Notes: generated from the sequence alone by a model not told the origin. Positions 42,961 to 52,068 are shown, counted from the stretch's first letter. The stretch is 64,000 nt of DNA from Microtetraspora fusca (GCF_001570365.1 NZ_BBYK01000040.1:227915-291914); one strand, 5' to 3'. Program-made: numbers and translations.

Positions 42961-43632
42961 ATGGCGAAAGACCCTGCGACTCCGGGACGGCTCAAGCAGA
43001 TCCGGATGGTCGCCCAGTTCGTTAAACAGGCCAACCCCAAGGGCATGCCGATCGTCTACGGGTCGGCGCTGGGCACCCTCGCCGTCTTCGTCGTCCTCGG
43101 TGTCTTCTTCGGCTGGACCTGGTACGTCTTCGGCGTGCTGGCCGCCATCCTGGTGGGCCTGATCGTGTTCAGCCGGCTGGCGCAGAGCGCGCAGTACAGC
43201 ATGCTCCACGGCCAGCCCGGCGCGACGTACGCGATCCTCCAGGGCATGCGCGGCAACTGGTACGTCGAGGAGAAGCCGGTGGCGGTCAACCGCGAGCAGG
43301 ACCTCGTGTTCCGCGTGGTCGGCCACCCGGGTGTGATTCTCGTCTCAGAGGGGCCGGGCAGCCGCGTGCAGCGGATGCTGGTCGCAGAGAAGAAGCGGGT
43401 GCAGCGGGTCGCGATCGACGTCCCGGTGTACGACGTCCAGTGCGGCGACGGCGAGGGACAGGTGCCGCTGGCCAAGCTGCAGCGCCACCTGATGAAGCTG
43501 CCGCGCAACCTCAGGAAGCCGGTCGTCTCCGAGGTGAACAACCGGATGCGCGCGCTGACCCCGGCGATGCCGATGCCCAAGGGGCCCATGCCGAAGAACG
43601 TCCGGATGCCGCGCGGCCCCAAGGCCCGCTGA
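42961..43632 (+). CDS. DUF4191 membrane protein
   Basis: A 223-residue protein with two adjacent membrane segments (about residues 32-70) and a basic cytoplasmic remainder ending in a Met/Pro/Lys-rich tail (MPMPKGPMPKNVRMPRG). The homolog Rv2219 follows lipA in M. tuberculosis. Function is unknown. TATCCT (42948-42953) ends 7 nt before the ATG, implying a leaderless start. Confidence 0.9.
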   Translation: MAKDPATPGRLKQIRMVAQFVKQANPKGMPIVYGSALGTLAVFVVLGVFFGWTWYVFGVLAAILVGLIVFSRLAQSAQYSMLHGQPGATYAILQGMRGNWYVEEKPVAVNREQDLVFRVVGHPGVILVSEGPGSRVQRMLVAEKKRVQRVAIDVPVYDVQCGDGEGQVPLAKLQRHLMKLPRNLRKPVVSEVNNRMRALTPAMPMPKGPMPKNVRMPRGPKAR

Positions 43633-43648
43633 GCCGCCGGGATTCGAG

Positions 43649-44437
43649 GTGAGCGTCGTGAAGCGCCCGGTCACCCGGGCGGAGACCTCCCGGGCCAACC
43701 GGGGCTGGTGGGACGGCGCGGCGGACGAGTACCAGGCCGAGCACGGCGGCTTCCTGCGGGACGACGGGTTCATCTGGTGCCCGGAGGGCCTGGACGAGGC
43801 GGACGCCCGGTTGCTCGGCGACGTGTCCGGCCGCCGGGTCCTTGAGGTGGGCTGCGGCGCCGGGCAGTGCGGCCGGTGGCTGCTCACGCAGGGCGCCACC
43901 GTCGCGGCCGTGGACCTGTCGCATCAGCAGCTACAGCACTCCCGCCGCATCGACGAGGCGACCGGCCTCTCGCTGCCGGTCGCTCAGGCGGACGCGGAGG
44001 TCCTGCCGTTCCGGGACGGTTCCTTCGATCTGGCGTGCTCGGCGTTCGGGGCACTGCCGTTCGTCGCGGACGCGAGCGCCGTGCTCGCCGAGGTACGCCG
44101 GGTGCTCCGTCCCGGCGGGCGGTTCGTGTTCTCGGTCAGCCACCCGATCCGATGGGCGTTCCCCGACGATCCCGGCCCGCGTGGGCTGACGGCGGACCGG
44201 TCCTACTTCGACCGCTCGCCGTACGTGGAGCTGGACGACGACGATGTGCCGTCCTATGTCGAGCACCACCGGACGCTGGGCGACTGGGTGGGCCTCATCG
44301 CCGGGTCGGGGTTCGTCCTGGCCGGATTGGTGGAACCGGAGTGGCCGGACGGCCACGAGGGCGTGTGGGGCGGCTGGAGCCCGCTGCGCGGCCGCCACTT
44401 CCCCGGCACCGCGATCTTCACCTGTCTGAATATCTAG
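43649..44437 (+). CDS. Class I SAM-dependent methyltransferase
   Basis: A 262-residue methyltransferase with motif I VLEVGCGAGQCG, an acidic residue ending strand 2 (VAAVDLS), and motif IV FDLACSAFGALPF. The later RVLRPGGRFVFSVSHPIRWAF is typical of ubiquinone/menaquinone-type enzymes. GTG 43649 or GTG 43658 are both possible starts. It lies 16 bp after DUF4191 and overlaps the convergent glycosidase-like gene by 20 bp. The substrate is unknown. Confidence 0.87.
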   Translation: MSVVKRPVTRAETSRANRGWWDGAADEYQAEHGGFLRDDGFIWCPEGLDEADARLLGDVSGRRVLEVGCGAGQCGRWLLTQGATVAAVDLSHQQLQHSRRIDEATGLSLPVAQADAEVLPFRDGSFDLACSAFGALPFVADASAVLAEVRRVLRPGGRFVFSVSHPIRWAFPDDPGPRGLTADRSYFDRSPYVELDDDDVPSYVEHHRTLGDWVGLIAGSGFVLAGLVEPEWPDGHEGVWGGWSPLRGRHFPGTAIFTCLNI

Positions 44438-45362
44438 CCGCCATGGCGTGGAAGACCTCCCTCGGCCTCCACCGCGCCTCGTCGATCATGCTGACCACGC
44501 CGTACGAGCCGAGGTCGGCGTCGCCGCGCCGCTCATAACCGGCGAAGGTGAACCAGAACGCGCTGTCCACGCCCTCCGCCTCGAAGACGTCGAGCAGCTC
44601 GGTGAAGTACCGCACCTGCTCGGACTCGTCCGGCTCCAGGTCGTCCACCTGCTCGATCGCCCACGCCATGCCGCCTCGGTCACCGGCCCCCTTGTAGGGG
44701 CAGGTGCCGAACTCGGTGACCGCGACCGGCTTGCCGTGCCGGAGATGTCCGCGGATCTCCTCGGGGAAGCCCGCCGCGTTGTAGGCGGCCCGGTACGCGT
44801 CGACGGCGACGACGTCGAACGGCGTCCAGTCGATGAACTCCCAGGGCGCCGACGCGTAGGTCACGCGGCCACCGAACCGCGCGCGGGCGCCCTCCGCTGC
44901 CTCGGCCAGGAAGGCGTTCAGCCGGGCGAGCATCGGCCCGATCGACATCCAGTCCTCCTCGGTGAAGGCCCCGAGGGCGGCCAGTCGGTCGTACAGCGTC
45001 TCCCCCGGCAGGAAGCCGGGCGCGAAGCCGCTGATCTCGCATCCCATGACGTAGACGACCTCGGCGCCCGCCGTACGCAGCCGCTCGGCGCGGGCGGCGC
45101 AGTCGGCGAAGAAGGGCCGCATCTCGTCGGTGGTGAGCTCGCAGGGGAACGGCGCGAACCAGACCTCCAGGCCCGCGTCGGCGGCGTGCTCGGCGGCCAC
45201 GCTGAGCCGCTCCGGATCCCCTCCGGACACGCGTACGGCGGTGCAGTGCAGCTCGTCCGCGATGACCCGCATCTCGCGGCGGACGACCTCGGGATCGAAG
45301 TGCCGCCGGGAGGCGACTCCGGGCAGGAAGCCGGTGTCGTAGTTGACGCCCACGGCTCTCAT
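44418..45362 (-). CDS. Glycoside-hydrolase-like TIM-barrel protein
   Basis: A 314-residue predicted TIM barrel. Features seen are RVSGGDPERL near the start, EVVYVMGCEISGFAPGF (a Glu at the end of a mid-barrel strand) and GKPVAVTEFGTCPY (a second Glu), matching acid/base and nucleophile positions in clan GH-A enzymes. No signal peptide is visible. The ATG at 45362 follows GAGAGAGGAACGAC and overlaps the TetR stop as ATGA. I have seen relatives misnamed 'abortive infection protein'; the motifs favour a glycosidase fold. Confidence 0.6.
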   Translation of the reverse strand: MRAVGVNYDTGFLPGVASRRHFDPEVVRREMRVIADELHCTAVRVSGGDPERLSVAAEHAADAGLEVWFAPFPCELTTDEMRPFFADCAARAERLRTAGAEVVYVMGCEISGFAPGFLPGETLYDRLAALGAFTEEDWMSIGPMLARLNAFLAEAAEGARARFGGRVTYASAPWEFIDWTPFDVVAVDAYRAAYNAAGFPEEIRGHLRHGKPVAVTEFGTCPYKGAGDRGGMAWAIEQVDDLEPDESEQVRYFTELLDVFEAEGVDSAFWFTFAGYERRGDADLGSYGVVSMIDEARWRPREVFHAMAARYSDR

Positions 45363-46084
45363 GTCGTTCCTCTCTCTCCGAGCCAGGCCAGCCCGTTCTC
45401 CAGCAGGTCGAAGGCGAGATCGACGTCGCCGCGCAGCAGCCGCCCGGCCTCGGCGGGCGGCATTCCGGCCGCGACGCGCTGGAAGAAGGTCTCCTGGAGT
45501 GTCAGGACGGCGGCGCTGATCTGCGCGGCCGCCAGTTCTGCCGCCAGCGCGTCCGCGTCGCCGCCGGGGACGCCTGCGGGCCGCGGGCGAGGTCCCGGCG
45601 TCCCCTGGCCCGCGTCGCTCCGCGGGGATGTCCCGCCGCGGGCCTCGCACGGCGTGGGCGGTCCCCCGCCGGGCAGCAGGGCGCGGGCCAGGGCACGTCG
45701 GCTGCCGTACTGCAGGCGGTTGACGGCTGCGGTGAGCGTGGGGCTGTCCACGATCACCTTCATCCGGGTGATCAGCTCGTCCGCGTCGCCGACGACACCT
45801 GGCGCGGCGGCGAAGGCCAGCAGGTGCTCACGCAGGGCGCGCAGCGGAGATCGGCCAGGCGGACGGGCGGTCACCACTCCGGCGAGGTTCTCCTCGACCG
45901 CGTGCAGGACGAGGGACTCCTTGGACGGGAAGTACTTGAACAGCGTCACCTTCACGACGCCCGCCGCCTCGGCGATCTCGTTGACCGTGACCGCCTCGAA
46001 CCCGCGCTCGGCGAACAACCGCATCGCCACGTCGGCGATCGCCTGCCGCGTCCGCCGCTTCTTGTCCTCTCTGAGACCGGCCAT
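45359..46084 (-). CDS. TetR-family transcriptional regulator
   Basis: A 241-residue TetR protein with the N-terminal helix-turn-helix TRQAIADVAMRLFAERGFE through VNEIAEAAGVVKVTLFKYFPSKE. The ligand domain has a Pro/Gly-rich insertion (about residues 139-170) unlike most relatives. It is co-translated with the glycosidase-like gene (ATGA overlap). A long palindrome lies 14 bp upstream of its start and TATTGT lies 6 nt upstream, so it is probably autoregulated and leaderless. Confidence 0.92.
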   Translation of the reverse strand: MAGLREDKKRRTRQAIADVAMRLFAERGFEAVTVNEIAEAAGVVKVTLFKYFPSKESLVLHAVEENLAGVVTARPPGRSPLRALREHLLAFAAAPGVVGDADELITRMKVIVDSPTLTAAVNRLQYGSRRALARALLPGGGPPTPCEARGGTSPRSDAGQGTPGPRPRPAGVPGGDADALAAELAAAQISAAVLTLQETFFQRVAAGMPPAEAGRLLRGDVDLAFDLLENGLAWLGERGTT

Positions 46085-46097
46085 ACCGGCACAATAA

Positions 46098-46129
46098 ATG
46101 AACCGGGTTCAGATGCAAACCCGGTTCAT
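46098..46129. promoter_or_regulatory. TetR operator: 12-bp-arm palindrome
   Basis: ATGAACCGGGTT (46098-46109) and AACCCGGTTCAT (46118-46129) are perfect inverted arms 8 nt apart; each arm is itself nearly symmetric around TGAACCGGGTTCA. The site covers the promoter of the TetR gene. Confidence 0.78.
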
Positions 46130-46156
46130 CTTTTAATCCGACGTCCGCGGACCCAC

Positions 46157-46618
46157 TCAGAGGCGGACGACGACCGTGTTGGAGGCCCGGTCGTGCAGGC
46201 CGCGGCGGTCCCGGTCCCAGATCAGCGCGGGTACGGCGAGGCAGAGCAGGAAGGTCCGGATCAACACGGCCACGAAGGGAGGCCGACCGCCGTCGAGCGT
46301 GGCGACGCGCAGGCCGAACAGCCGCATGCCGAGCGTCATGCCGAGGGTGCCGACGAGGAGGACGTTCACCACCGCGAACACGGCGAGGCCGACCCAGCCG
46401 ACGTCCTGGCCCTGGGCGCGGAAGATACCTCCGGCGATGGCCCAGGTGCACAGCAGCCAGTCGACGAGGATGGCGCCGAGGCGGCGCCCCCAGCCGGTGA
46501 CGGAACCGCTGCCTTCGGCAGGAAGGCCGAGACGCTCGCCCGGATAGCCAAGGTCGTAGCCGGCCGACCGGACTCCCCCCATCCAGGTCTGGGTCCACCG
46601 GGGCTGCTGCTTGCTCAT
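46157..46618 (-). CDS. RDD-family membrane protein
   Basis: A 153-residue protein with an N-terminal cytoplasmic stretch and three membrane segments. The family residues appear in GWGRRLGAILVDWL (Arg-Arg and Asp) and MRLFGLRV, and it ends with DRRGLHDRASNTVVV. An RDD protein precedes glnA in mycobacteria too. TACGCT lies 8 nt upstream of the ATG (complement of 46627-46632). Function is unknown. Confidence 0.88.
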   Translation of the reverse strand: MSKQQPRWTQTWMGGVRSAGYDLGYPGERLGLPAEGSGSVTGWGRRLGAILVDWLLCTWAIAGGIFRAQGQDVGWVGLAVFAVVNVLLVGTLGMTLGMRLFGLRVATLDGGRPPFVAVLIRTFLLCLAVPALIWDRDRRGLHDRASNTVVVRL

Positions 46619-46721
46619 GACTCCACAGCGTATCCGCGCCTGTCACCGGTCTTCCGCTTGGAGGTCAAGACGACCATGATTAATCCCACCGTTTCCGCAA
46701 ATTTCAGTATTGGAGTGAACT

Positions 46722-47087
46722 GTGCGCTCGGCGGACCCTGACGACATCGACGCGCGTTTCGAGGCGCTGGTCGCGCAGTTCGACGAGGACGAGATCAGGC
46801 GGATGGAGGCGGCGGCGGCGCGCCTCCCCCGCTCGGGGCGGCGCCGTACGCCGGTGGTGATGCTGGCCATCCTGGGAGTGGTCGCCCTTGCGGGTGCGAT
46901 CATCAGCCTCCGGCCGGACCTGCTGGCCGGGGACACCGATCCGGTACCGACACCGCGCCCGCCCACGCCCGCCATCCTGCGCCCGGCGAGGGAGGCGACC
47001 GACCCGCCGGTCACCGATCCGCCGACCGACGCCGCTACCCGGGGCGCCTCGCCCGCGCCGGATGTCGTGCCATCCTCACGCCCCTGA
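46722..47087 (+). CDS. Small single-pass membrane protein, Pro-rich C-terminus
   Basis: A 121-residue protein. An acidic N-terminal helix (DDIDARFEALVAQFDEDEIRRME) is followed by one membrane segment (about residues 44-63) and an extracytoplasmic Pro/Thr-rich tail. GGAGTGAACT precedes the GTG. It is divergent from the RDD gene. No family is recognised and the role is unknown. Confidence 0.7.
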   Translation: MRSADPDDIDARFEALVAQFDEDEIRRMEAAAARLPRSGRRRTPVVMLAILGVVALAGAIISLRPDLLAGDTDPVPTPRPPTPAILRPAREATDPPVTDPPTDAATRGASPAPDVVPSSRP

Positions 47088-47429
47088 AACCACCTTCGCA
47101 CCTGAGCTCCCAGCGGTCTCGTATTTTCACAGGCACATCATGACCGTTTTGATATGCCGGGCGCATCGCAAAGATATTCGGTGAACGGGCAATTTCTTTA
47201 CAGGAAATGCCGTCCCGGCACCTCGCCGGCCCCATGATGGAAATCGGTCCGGCGCGTACGAGCGGTCGGGAACGAGACGCCCATCGCGCGGCGGCGCTCT
47301 CTGCCACGACCTGGCGGCGCCACGAGCGGATCCCGCCACGCGTTGACGACCGAGACAGGTTCACCGCTTTGACCTGCGCGTACGCATGATCGGCCGCCGG
47401 TTCGCGGTTACCGCCCGAGCACGTTCCCA

Positions 47430-47467
47430 TTAACACGGGCGAAACAAACGAGACATGGGGTGGAAAC
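47430..47467 (+). promoter_or_regulatory. GlnR box upstream of glnA
   Basis: The spacing matches the actinobacterial GlnR box: TTAAC-N6-GAAAC (47430-47445), N6, GACAT-N6-GAAAC (47452-47467), so the two GAAAC elements are exactly 22 nt apart. TATTTT at 47478-47483 may be the -10. The rest of the 47088-47518 gap holds no gene that I can support. Confidence 0.72.
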
Positions 47468-47518
47468 GGCCGGGACATATTTTCGGGGTGCTGGCCCATT
47501 CCCCTGGGAGGTTCAAGA

Positions 47519-48943
47519 GTGTTCAACTCTGCCGATGACGTCCTGAAGTTCATCCGGGACGAGGGTGTGCAGTTCGTCGACGTCAGGTTCACGGACCTGC
47601 CGGGGACGACGCACCACTTCACCTTTCCCGTTGAGAACTTCGGCCCAAATGTATTCAGCGACGGCCTCATGTTCGACGGCTCGTCGATCCGCGGTTTCCA
47701 GGCCATTCACGAGTCGGACATGCTGCTGCTGCCCGACCCGTCCACCGCCGTGCTCGACCCGTTCCGCGTCCACAAGACGCTGAACATGAACTTCTTCGTG
47801 CACGACCCGCTGACGGGTGAGGCCTACAGCCGCGACCCGCGCAACGTCGCCCGCAAGGCCGAGGAGTACCTCAAGGGCACGGGCATCGCCGATACGGCCT
47901 ACTTCGGCCCGGAGGCAGAGTTCTACATCTTCGACGACGTCCGGTTCGAGACCAAGGCGAACGCCGGGTACTACTTCATCGACTCCGTCGAGGGCGCCTG
48001 GAACACCGGCAAGGCCGCCGAGGGCGGGAATCTGGGCTACAAGCCCCGTTACAAGGGCGGCTACTTCCCCGTCCCGCCGATGGACCACTTCACCGACCTG
48101 CGCTCGCAGATGGTCCGCAACCTCATCGAGGCGGGCATCGAGACCGAGATGCAGCACCACGAGGTGGGCACCGCGGGCCAGGCCGAGATCGACTTCAAGT
48201 TCGGCACGCTGCTCAAGAGCGCCGACAACCTGATGCTGTACAAGTACATCATCAAGAGCACGGCGCTCCAGCACGGGCACACCGTCACGTTCATGCCCAA
48301 GCCGCTCTTCGGTGACAACGGCTCCGGCATGCACTGCCACCAGTCGCTGTGGAAGGACGGCGCGCCGCTCTTCTACGACGAGGTCGGCTACGCGGGCCTG
48401 TCCGACATCGCGCGTTACTACATCGGCGGCCTCCTCAGGCACGCCCCGTCGCTGCTCGCGTTCACCAATCCGACGGTGAACTCCTACCACCGCCTGGTCC
48501 CGGGCTACGAGGCCCCGGTCAACCTGGTGTACTCGCAGCGCAACCGGTCGGCCTGCGTGCGCATCCCGATCACTGGCTCGAACCCCAAGGCCAAGCGCCT
48601 GGAGTTCCGCGTACCGGACCCGTCCTGCAACCCGTACTTCGCCTTCGCGGCGCAGTTGATGGCGGGCATCGACGGCATCCGCAACAAGATCGAGCCGCCG
48701 GAGCCGATCGACAAGGACCTCTACGAGCTTCCTCCGGAGGAGGCCCGCCAGGTCCCGCAGGTGCCGGGCTCGCTGGAAGAGGTGCTCGACGCCCTTGAGG
48801 ACGACCACGACTACCTGCTCGAAGGCGGCGTCTTCACGCCCGACCTGATCCAGACCTGGATCTCGTACAAGCGGGAGAACGAGATCGACCCGATCCGCCT
48901 CCGCCCGCACCCGCACGAGTTCGAGCTCTACTACGACTGCTGA
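47519..48943 (+). CDS. glnA: Glutamine synthetase, type I
   Basis: A 474-residue GS-I subunit that makes glutamine from glutamate and ammonia. Signatures: FDGSSIRGF, the EAEFYIFD metal strand, the [21 protein letters not shown] region and NRSACVRIP. The adenylylation site is Tyr402 in [11 protein letters not shown], so it is of the regulated beta type. GTG 47519 follows GGGAGG. Its last 21 nt plus stop context are duplicated downstream as an integration site, and its final codon is TGC (Cys) where the displaced copy at 51437 has GTG (Val) before the stop. Confidence 0.97.
   Translation: MFNSADDVLKFIRDEGVQFVDVRFTDLPGTTHHFTFPVENFGPNVFSDGLMFDGSSIRGFQAIHESDMLLLPDPSTAVLDPFRVHKTLNMNFFVHDPLTGEAYSRDPRNVARKAEEYLKGTGIADTAYFGPEAEFYIFDDVRFETKANAGYYFIDSVEGAWNTGKAAEGGNLGYKPRYKGGYFPVPPMDHFTDLRSQMVRNLIEAGIETEMQHHEVGTAGQAEIDFKFGTLLKSADNLMLYKYIIKSTALQHGHTVTFMPKPLFGDNGSGMHCHQSLWKDGAPLFYDEVGYAGLSDIARYYIGGLLRHAPSLLAFTNPTVNSYHRLVPGYEAPVNLVYSQRNRSACVRIPITGSNPKAKRLEFRVPDPSCNPYFAFAAQLMAGIDGIRNKIEPPEPIDKDLYELPPEEARQVPQVPGSLEEVLDALEDDHDYLLEGGVFTPDLIQTWISYKRENEIDPIRLRPHPHEFELYYDC
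48917..48937 (+). other. Attachment-site core at the 3' end of glnA (attL)
   Basis: The 21 bp encoding the residues EFELYYD near the end of glnA recur exactly at 51416-51436. Just beyond this copy lies the end of a decayed integrase gene, as expected for the element-side junction. Confidence 0.75.
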
Positions 48944-48970
48944 CGGGCTACCGCGCGGTGACCTGCATGT

Positions 48971-49240
48971 TCATCGCGCGGCTCCCGCCTGGTTCTGCCG
49001 CAGTTCCGTTCGGGCAACGAGAACCGCATCGATGGCGGCCCGCGTCGACTCGTCGGAGTGGGGCCACAAGTGGCTGTAGGTATCGAGGGTCGTCTTGGCG
49101 CTCGCGCGCCGTAGTCGGGCCTGGACGATCTTGACGTCCGCACCCGAGGCGATCAGGAGCGACGCGAGGTAGTGCCGCAAGTCATGGAATCGAAAGCCCG
49201 CGGGAAGGTCCTGCACCTTGCTGCGGGCTTTCCGCATTGC
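48971..49240 (-). pseudogene. Tyrosine recombinase (integrase), C-terminal remnant
   Basis: About 85 codons of the C-terminal catalytic part of a phage/ICE-type integrase: FRFHDLRHYLASLLIASGAD (the His-x2-Arg box) and TLDTYSHLWPHSDE with the catalytic Tyr. The N-terminal and core regions are absent upstream, where 49241-49792 is GC-rich with no gene that I can support. It ends 27 bp after the glnA stop, next to the att core. It is a relic of the element that used this site. Confidence 0.85.
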
Positions 49241-49792
49241 ACGCTCAAGGCGGCCCTGACCGGGCCGCACGCGCCGCCGTCACGGCACGCCGCCGCCTCC
49301 CGCTGGCGCTCCCGGCGGCCGGCGAAAGAGCAACGCCGGACGGCTGGCGCGGACGAGTGGAGCGGGCCGCCGGGCGACAGTACCGGTCTGTTCACAGGGC
49401 GGCAGGGCCGGGCTGGAACAGCCGCCAGTGCAGCGCGGCGCGGGGTGGTGCCTCCGGCGGGGGGCGCTCCGGCTCCGGGATGACCTCGAACGCATGTGCG
49501 GGTTGTGGGGTGGCTGATGTGGGAGCCATCCCGCCAGCCATCGACCCCAGGCAAGCCCAGCAGCCCGCCTCCGCCGCCGCAAGCCCGGCTGTGACCGTTG
49601 GCATCCGATGGCCGTGGAAGGTGCCCACGCGAAGGGACACGTCAAGCCGGGCTTGCACCTCCGTCGTCGGCCCGCTGCCGCTCCGCGGTGGGGTCGACGG
49701 CAGACGGGATGGACGGTCATAGGGTGCTGCAAGCTGGCGTGTTAGCTGATCCTAGAAGCCATTTCCAAGCGGCCACGCTTATCAACACTGAT

Positions 49793-50812
49793 TCAATCAG
49801 AATCTCTAGAGTCCACCATAAAACCCAGTGAATCCTTAAATGGCACGTAAGCATCATCGCTATTACTACCGTCATCGTTTGTCGCCAAGTCCAGCAAACT
49901 CTCTTGCGTCAGCTTCTCAAAGCGAGCGAAGACAGGCGATTCAACCCTTCCAACGAGAATAGCCTCTGCCAGGATCCCCGCACTTTCACTTCGGCGCTGC
50001 ATGCCAGTGAGAAAAAGGGCCACTGGTAAGACTAATAGGGCGAGCCATATTGGGTGATTGATGATTGCGAGAGCGGTGATTACGAAAGAAATTGGCAGGG
50101 ATATGGCTATCCTAAATTGCGCTTCCGCCTGTAGGCGATCATAGGCGCTATACAATTCAGGATCGTTGCCGAGAAGGCGAGCCGGAACAAGAGTCAAATC
50201 ACGATTAAGATCCTCGACATAATCGTCAACGATCAATTGCTCTATGGCTTCGACGAAGTCTGCGTCAAAATCACCCGACAAGTTCCGCAAGTAGTGAGAT
50301 CGGCTTGGGTGTCGAAATCTGCTACGCAGCTTGCTAATTCGATAACTACTCGTATTTTCATAGACGTGTTTAGCGATAGCTTCACGGTGGGGCTCTAATC
50401 GAATATGCAAAGCTTCGCGAAGTCGATTTTGGACAGGGCTTTTTTCGCGTTTTTGATACAGGGCTCTTATTTTGCCATTGAGCCTATCCGGATCTTGTGA
50501 GTTGCGACGCCTTCGCATGGCTCTTTTTAGTCGAGCTTCAAGGGATGTATAGGAATTCAGCCGATCGACTGAAATATCACTTAAGGTGGTTGATAAACAT
50601 CCGACTAGGTAAGCCATAAAACTTGCCGCTATACCGATAGCAACAGGATTGAGCGCATGAACTGCTCCGTAAAGGTCCTTGAGTAAGCCTGTAGCCGTAA
50701 CAGCATCGGGCAGACTTCTTCCCCAGATCAGCCAAATGAAGAAAATCCAAATATATCCCGTAGCCAACGGCGTCCTCACCTCTCGGACGCCGGGCAATAG
50801 TTCATTCAGCAT
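49793..50812 (-). CDS. AT-rich accessory membrane protein, unknown
   Basis: A 339-residue protein with two N-terminal membrane segments (TGYIWIFFIWLIWG and IGIAASFMAYLVG), a long charged cytoplasmic middle (about residues 85-225, rich in Arg and Glu) and a second membrane pair (ISLPISFVITALAIINHPIW and onward). Base composition is far lower in GC than the neighbours; for example 25 of 60 bases are G or C in 50401-50460. ATG 50812 is preferred to an upstream TTG. No family is recognised. It is the only clear cargo gene of the remnant island between the two glnA-end copies. Confidence 0.7.
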   Translation of the reverse strand: MLNELLPGVREVRTPLATGYIWIFFIWLIWGRSLPDAVTATGLLKDLYGAVHALNPVAIGIAASFMAYLVGCLSTTLSDISVDRLNSYTSLEARLKRAMRRRRNSQDPDRLNGKIRALYQKREKSPVQNRLREALHIRLEPHREAIAKHVYENTSSYRISKLRSRFRHPSRSHYLRNLSGDFDADFVEAIEQLIVDDYVEDLNRDLTLVPARLLGNDPELYSAYDRLQAEAQFRIAISLPISFVITALAIINHPIWLALLVLPVALFLTGMQRRSESAGILAEAILVGRVESPVFARFEKLTQESLLDLATNDDGSNSDDAYVPFKDSLGFMVDSRDSD

Positions 50813-51072
50813 GAGGCTATCCCTACTGCACTTCCATGCCAATCATATGTCAGTTGGATCTTAATGCTCGACATGGCCCTCCACTATGGATCTACTATCA
50901 CGAGTCAGCCTCTCACACCTCACAGGCCGCAAACACGACCTGTTTCGTCTCTGTTCAACCGCAACGCGAAAAATGTCCGAAGCCGTTGCGGCTGCTGAAA
51001 CACAAACTCGCCCTCGCGAGAAGAACCCGGCCTACAGGCTGAGACGTGCCGTGCTCGTCCCCCCGACCTGGG

Positions 51073-51090
51073 AGGGCACAACGAGGGCAC
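51073..51090. repeat. AGGGCAC pair 1 (11-nt period)
   Basis: AGGGCAC at 51073-51079 and 51084-51090. Two further pairs with the same 11-nt spacing occur near the other att-like sites. The 50813-51415 stretch around it has no gene that I can support. Confidence 0.6.
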
Positions 51091-51415
51091 ATGACATCAA
51101 GATCATCCGTGAAACACTGAGAACCACCGAGACAGCCATTGCAGGCCATCAGGGTGGTCCTCAGGACTACCGCAGGCCAGAACGGCGGCCACTTACTTCC
51201 AGCGGAGGTGAGCGGACGAAATGACCCGGACAACCGACCCGGCATGGTTACACCTGCCCGAGGGGCCCCGTTGTGGGTAGCTGACGCCCTCAGTTCCGTT
51301 CTGGTTCCGTCCGAGACCGCAAAACGCCGGAAGTCGGTGGGAGACGTTGAGAGCCGTATTGCCTGTTCAGAGCACTAATCGACGCCATAGGTGCAGGTCG
51401 AAAGATGGCAGGCGA

Positions 51416-51436
51416 GAGTTCGAGCTCTACTACGAC
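51416..51436 (+). other. Second copy of the glnA-end core (attR)
   Basis: Identical over 21 bp to 48917-48937. It is followed by GTG TGA, i.e. a Val codon and stop in the glnA frame, which probably is the original glnA ending displaced by the insertion. Confidence 0.72.
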
Positions 51437-51488
51437 GTGTGAGCCCGTAAGACGTTGACCTGAGCAGATGGGCACATGCCACCAGCTC

Positions 51489-51506
51489 AGGGCACATCCA
51501 GGGCAC
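51489..51506. repeat. AGGGCAC pair 2 (11-nt period)
   Basis: AGGGCAC at 51489-51495 and 51500-51506, 52 bp after the second att copy. Together with pairs 1 and 3 it may mark integrase arm-binding sites. The remaining sequence to 51720 shows no gene that I can support. Confidence 0.6.
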
Positions 51507-51720
51507 TCGCGTTCAGCGGAAGGCCATCGGCCGGCACTCCACCGAGGGCACGATTGATGGCCTTCCGCATGCGCTGCTCACCAGATGGTTCCACTTCCGC
51601 GGCGCTCGGCTCGCATGGCGCGCGTCACGTCGCGACGGTCATGTTCGGCGATGACGGTGAGCGCCTCCAAGACAGGCAGCACCGATCGAAGGGCCGGCAC
51701 CATTACTGTAGAACGAATGT

Positions 51721-52068
51721 ATGAAGAACGATCACAGGCTGCGTCGCCTCGTCGATGGCGACACCATATGGCTCTGGTCGGTGCGCCAGAAGCTCGACCG
51801 GGACCGGTATGAGAATTGCCGTATAACCCTGTCGCTCTGGCGGGAGGGCTCACGTTCCCGCCTGTCGATCGTCTTCCGGCCCGGCCCGGACAGGGTCATT
51901 TCCAACACCTACTTCGAGGCCGGCACCGTGGTAGTGCTCCCCGAACGGGACTGGTTGAACCTCTACGAGCCTAAGACGGTGCGGCGCCTTCTTCAGATTG
52001 CAGCGGCGCGCGGAGAGCTGCCCGTGGGGTCCGGCACCAGGGAAATCGATGGGTGGCACCTTTTTTGA
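51721..52068 (+). CDS. Hypothetical protein of the accessory region
   Basis: A 115-residue protein rich in Arg and Trp (LVDGDTIWLWSVRQKL, CRITLSLWREGSRSRLSIVF) with a C-terminal helix containing KTVRRLLQIAAARGELP. I recognise no domain. The residue pattern and plausible codon use favour a real gene. It ends 11 bp before the IS21 element and was not disrupted by it. Confidence 0.55.
   Translation: MKNDHRLRRLVDGDTIWLWSVRQKLDRDRYENCRITLSLWREGSRSRLSIVFRPGPDRVISNTYFEAGTVVVLPERDWLNLYEPKTVRRLLQIAAARGELPVGSGTREIDGWHLF

Noticed and set aside
49392-49658. 88-codon minus-strand frame in the GC-rich part of the glnA island
   Set aside because: No ribosome site, motif or recognisable relative; codon use is not convincing.
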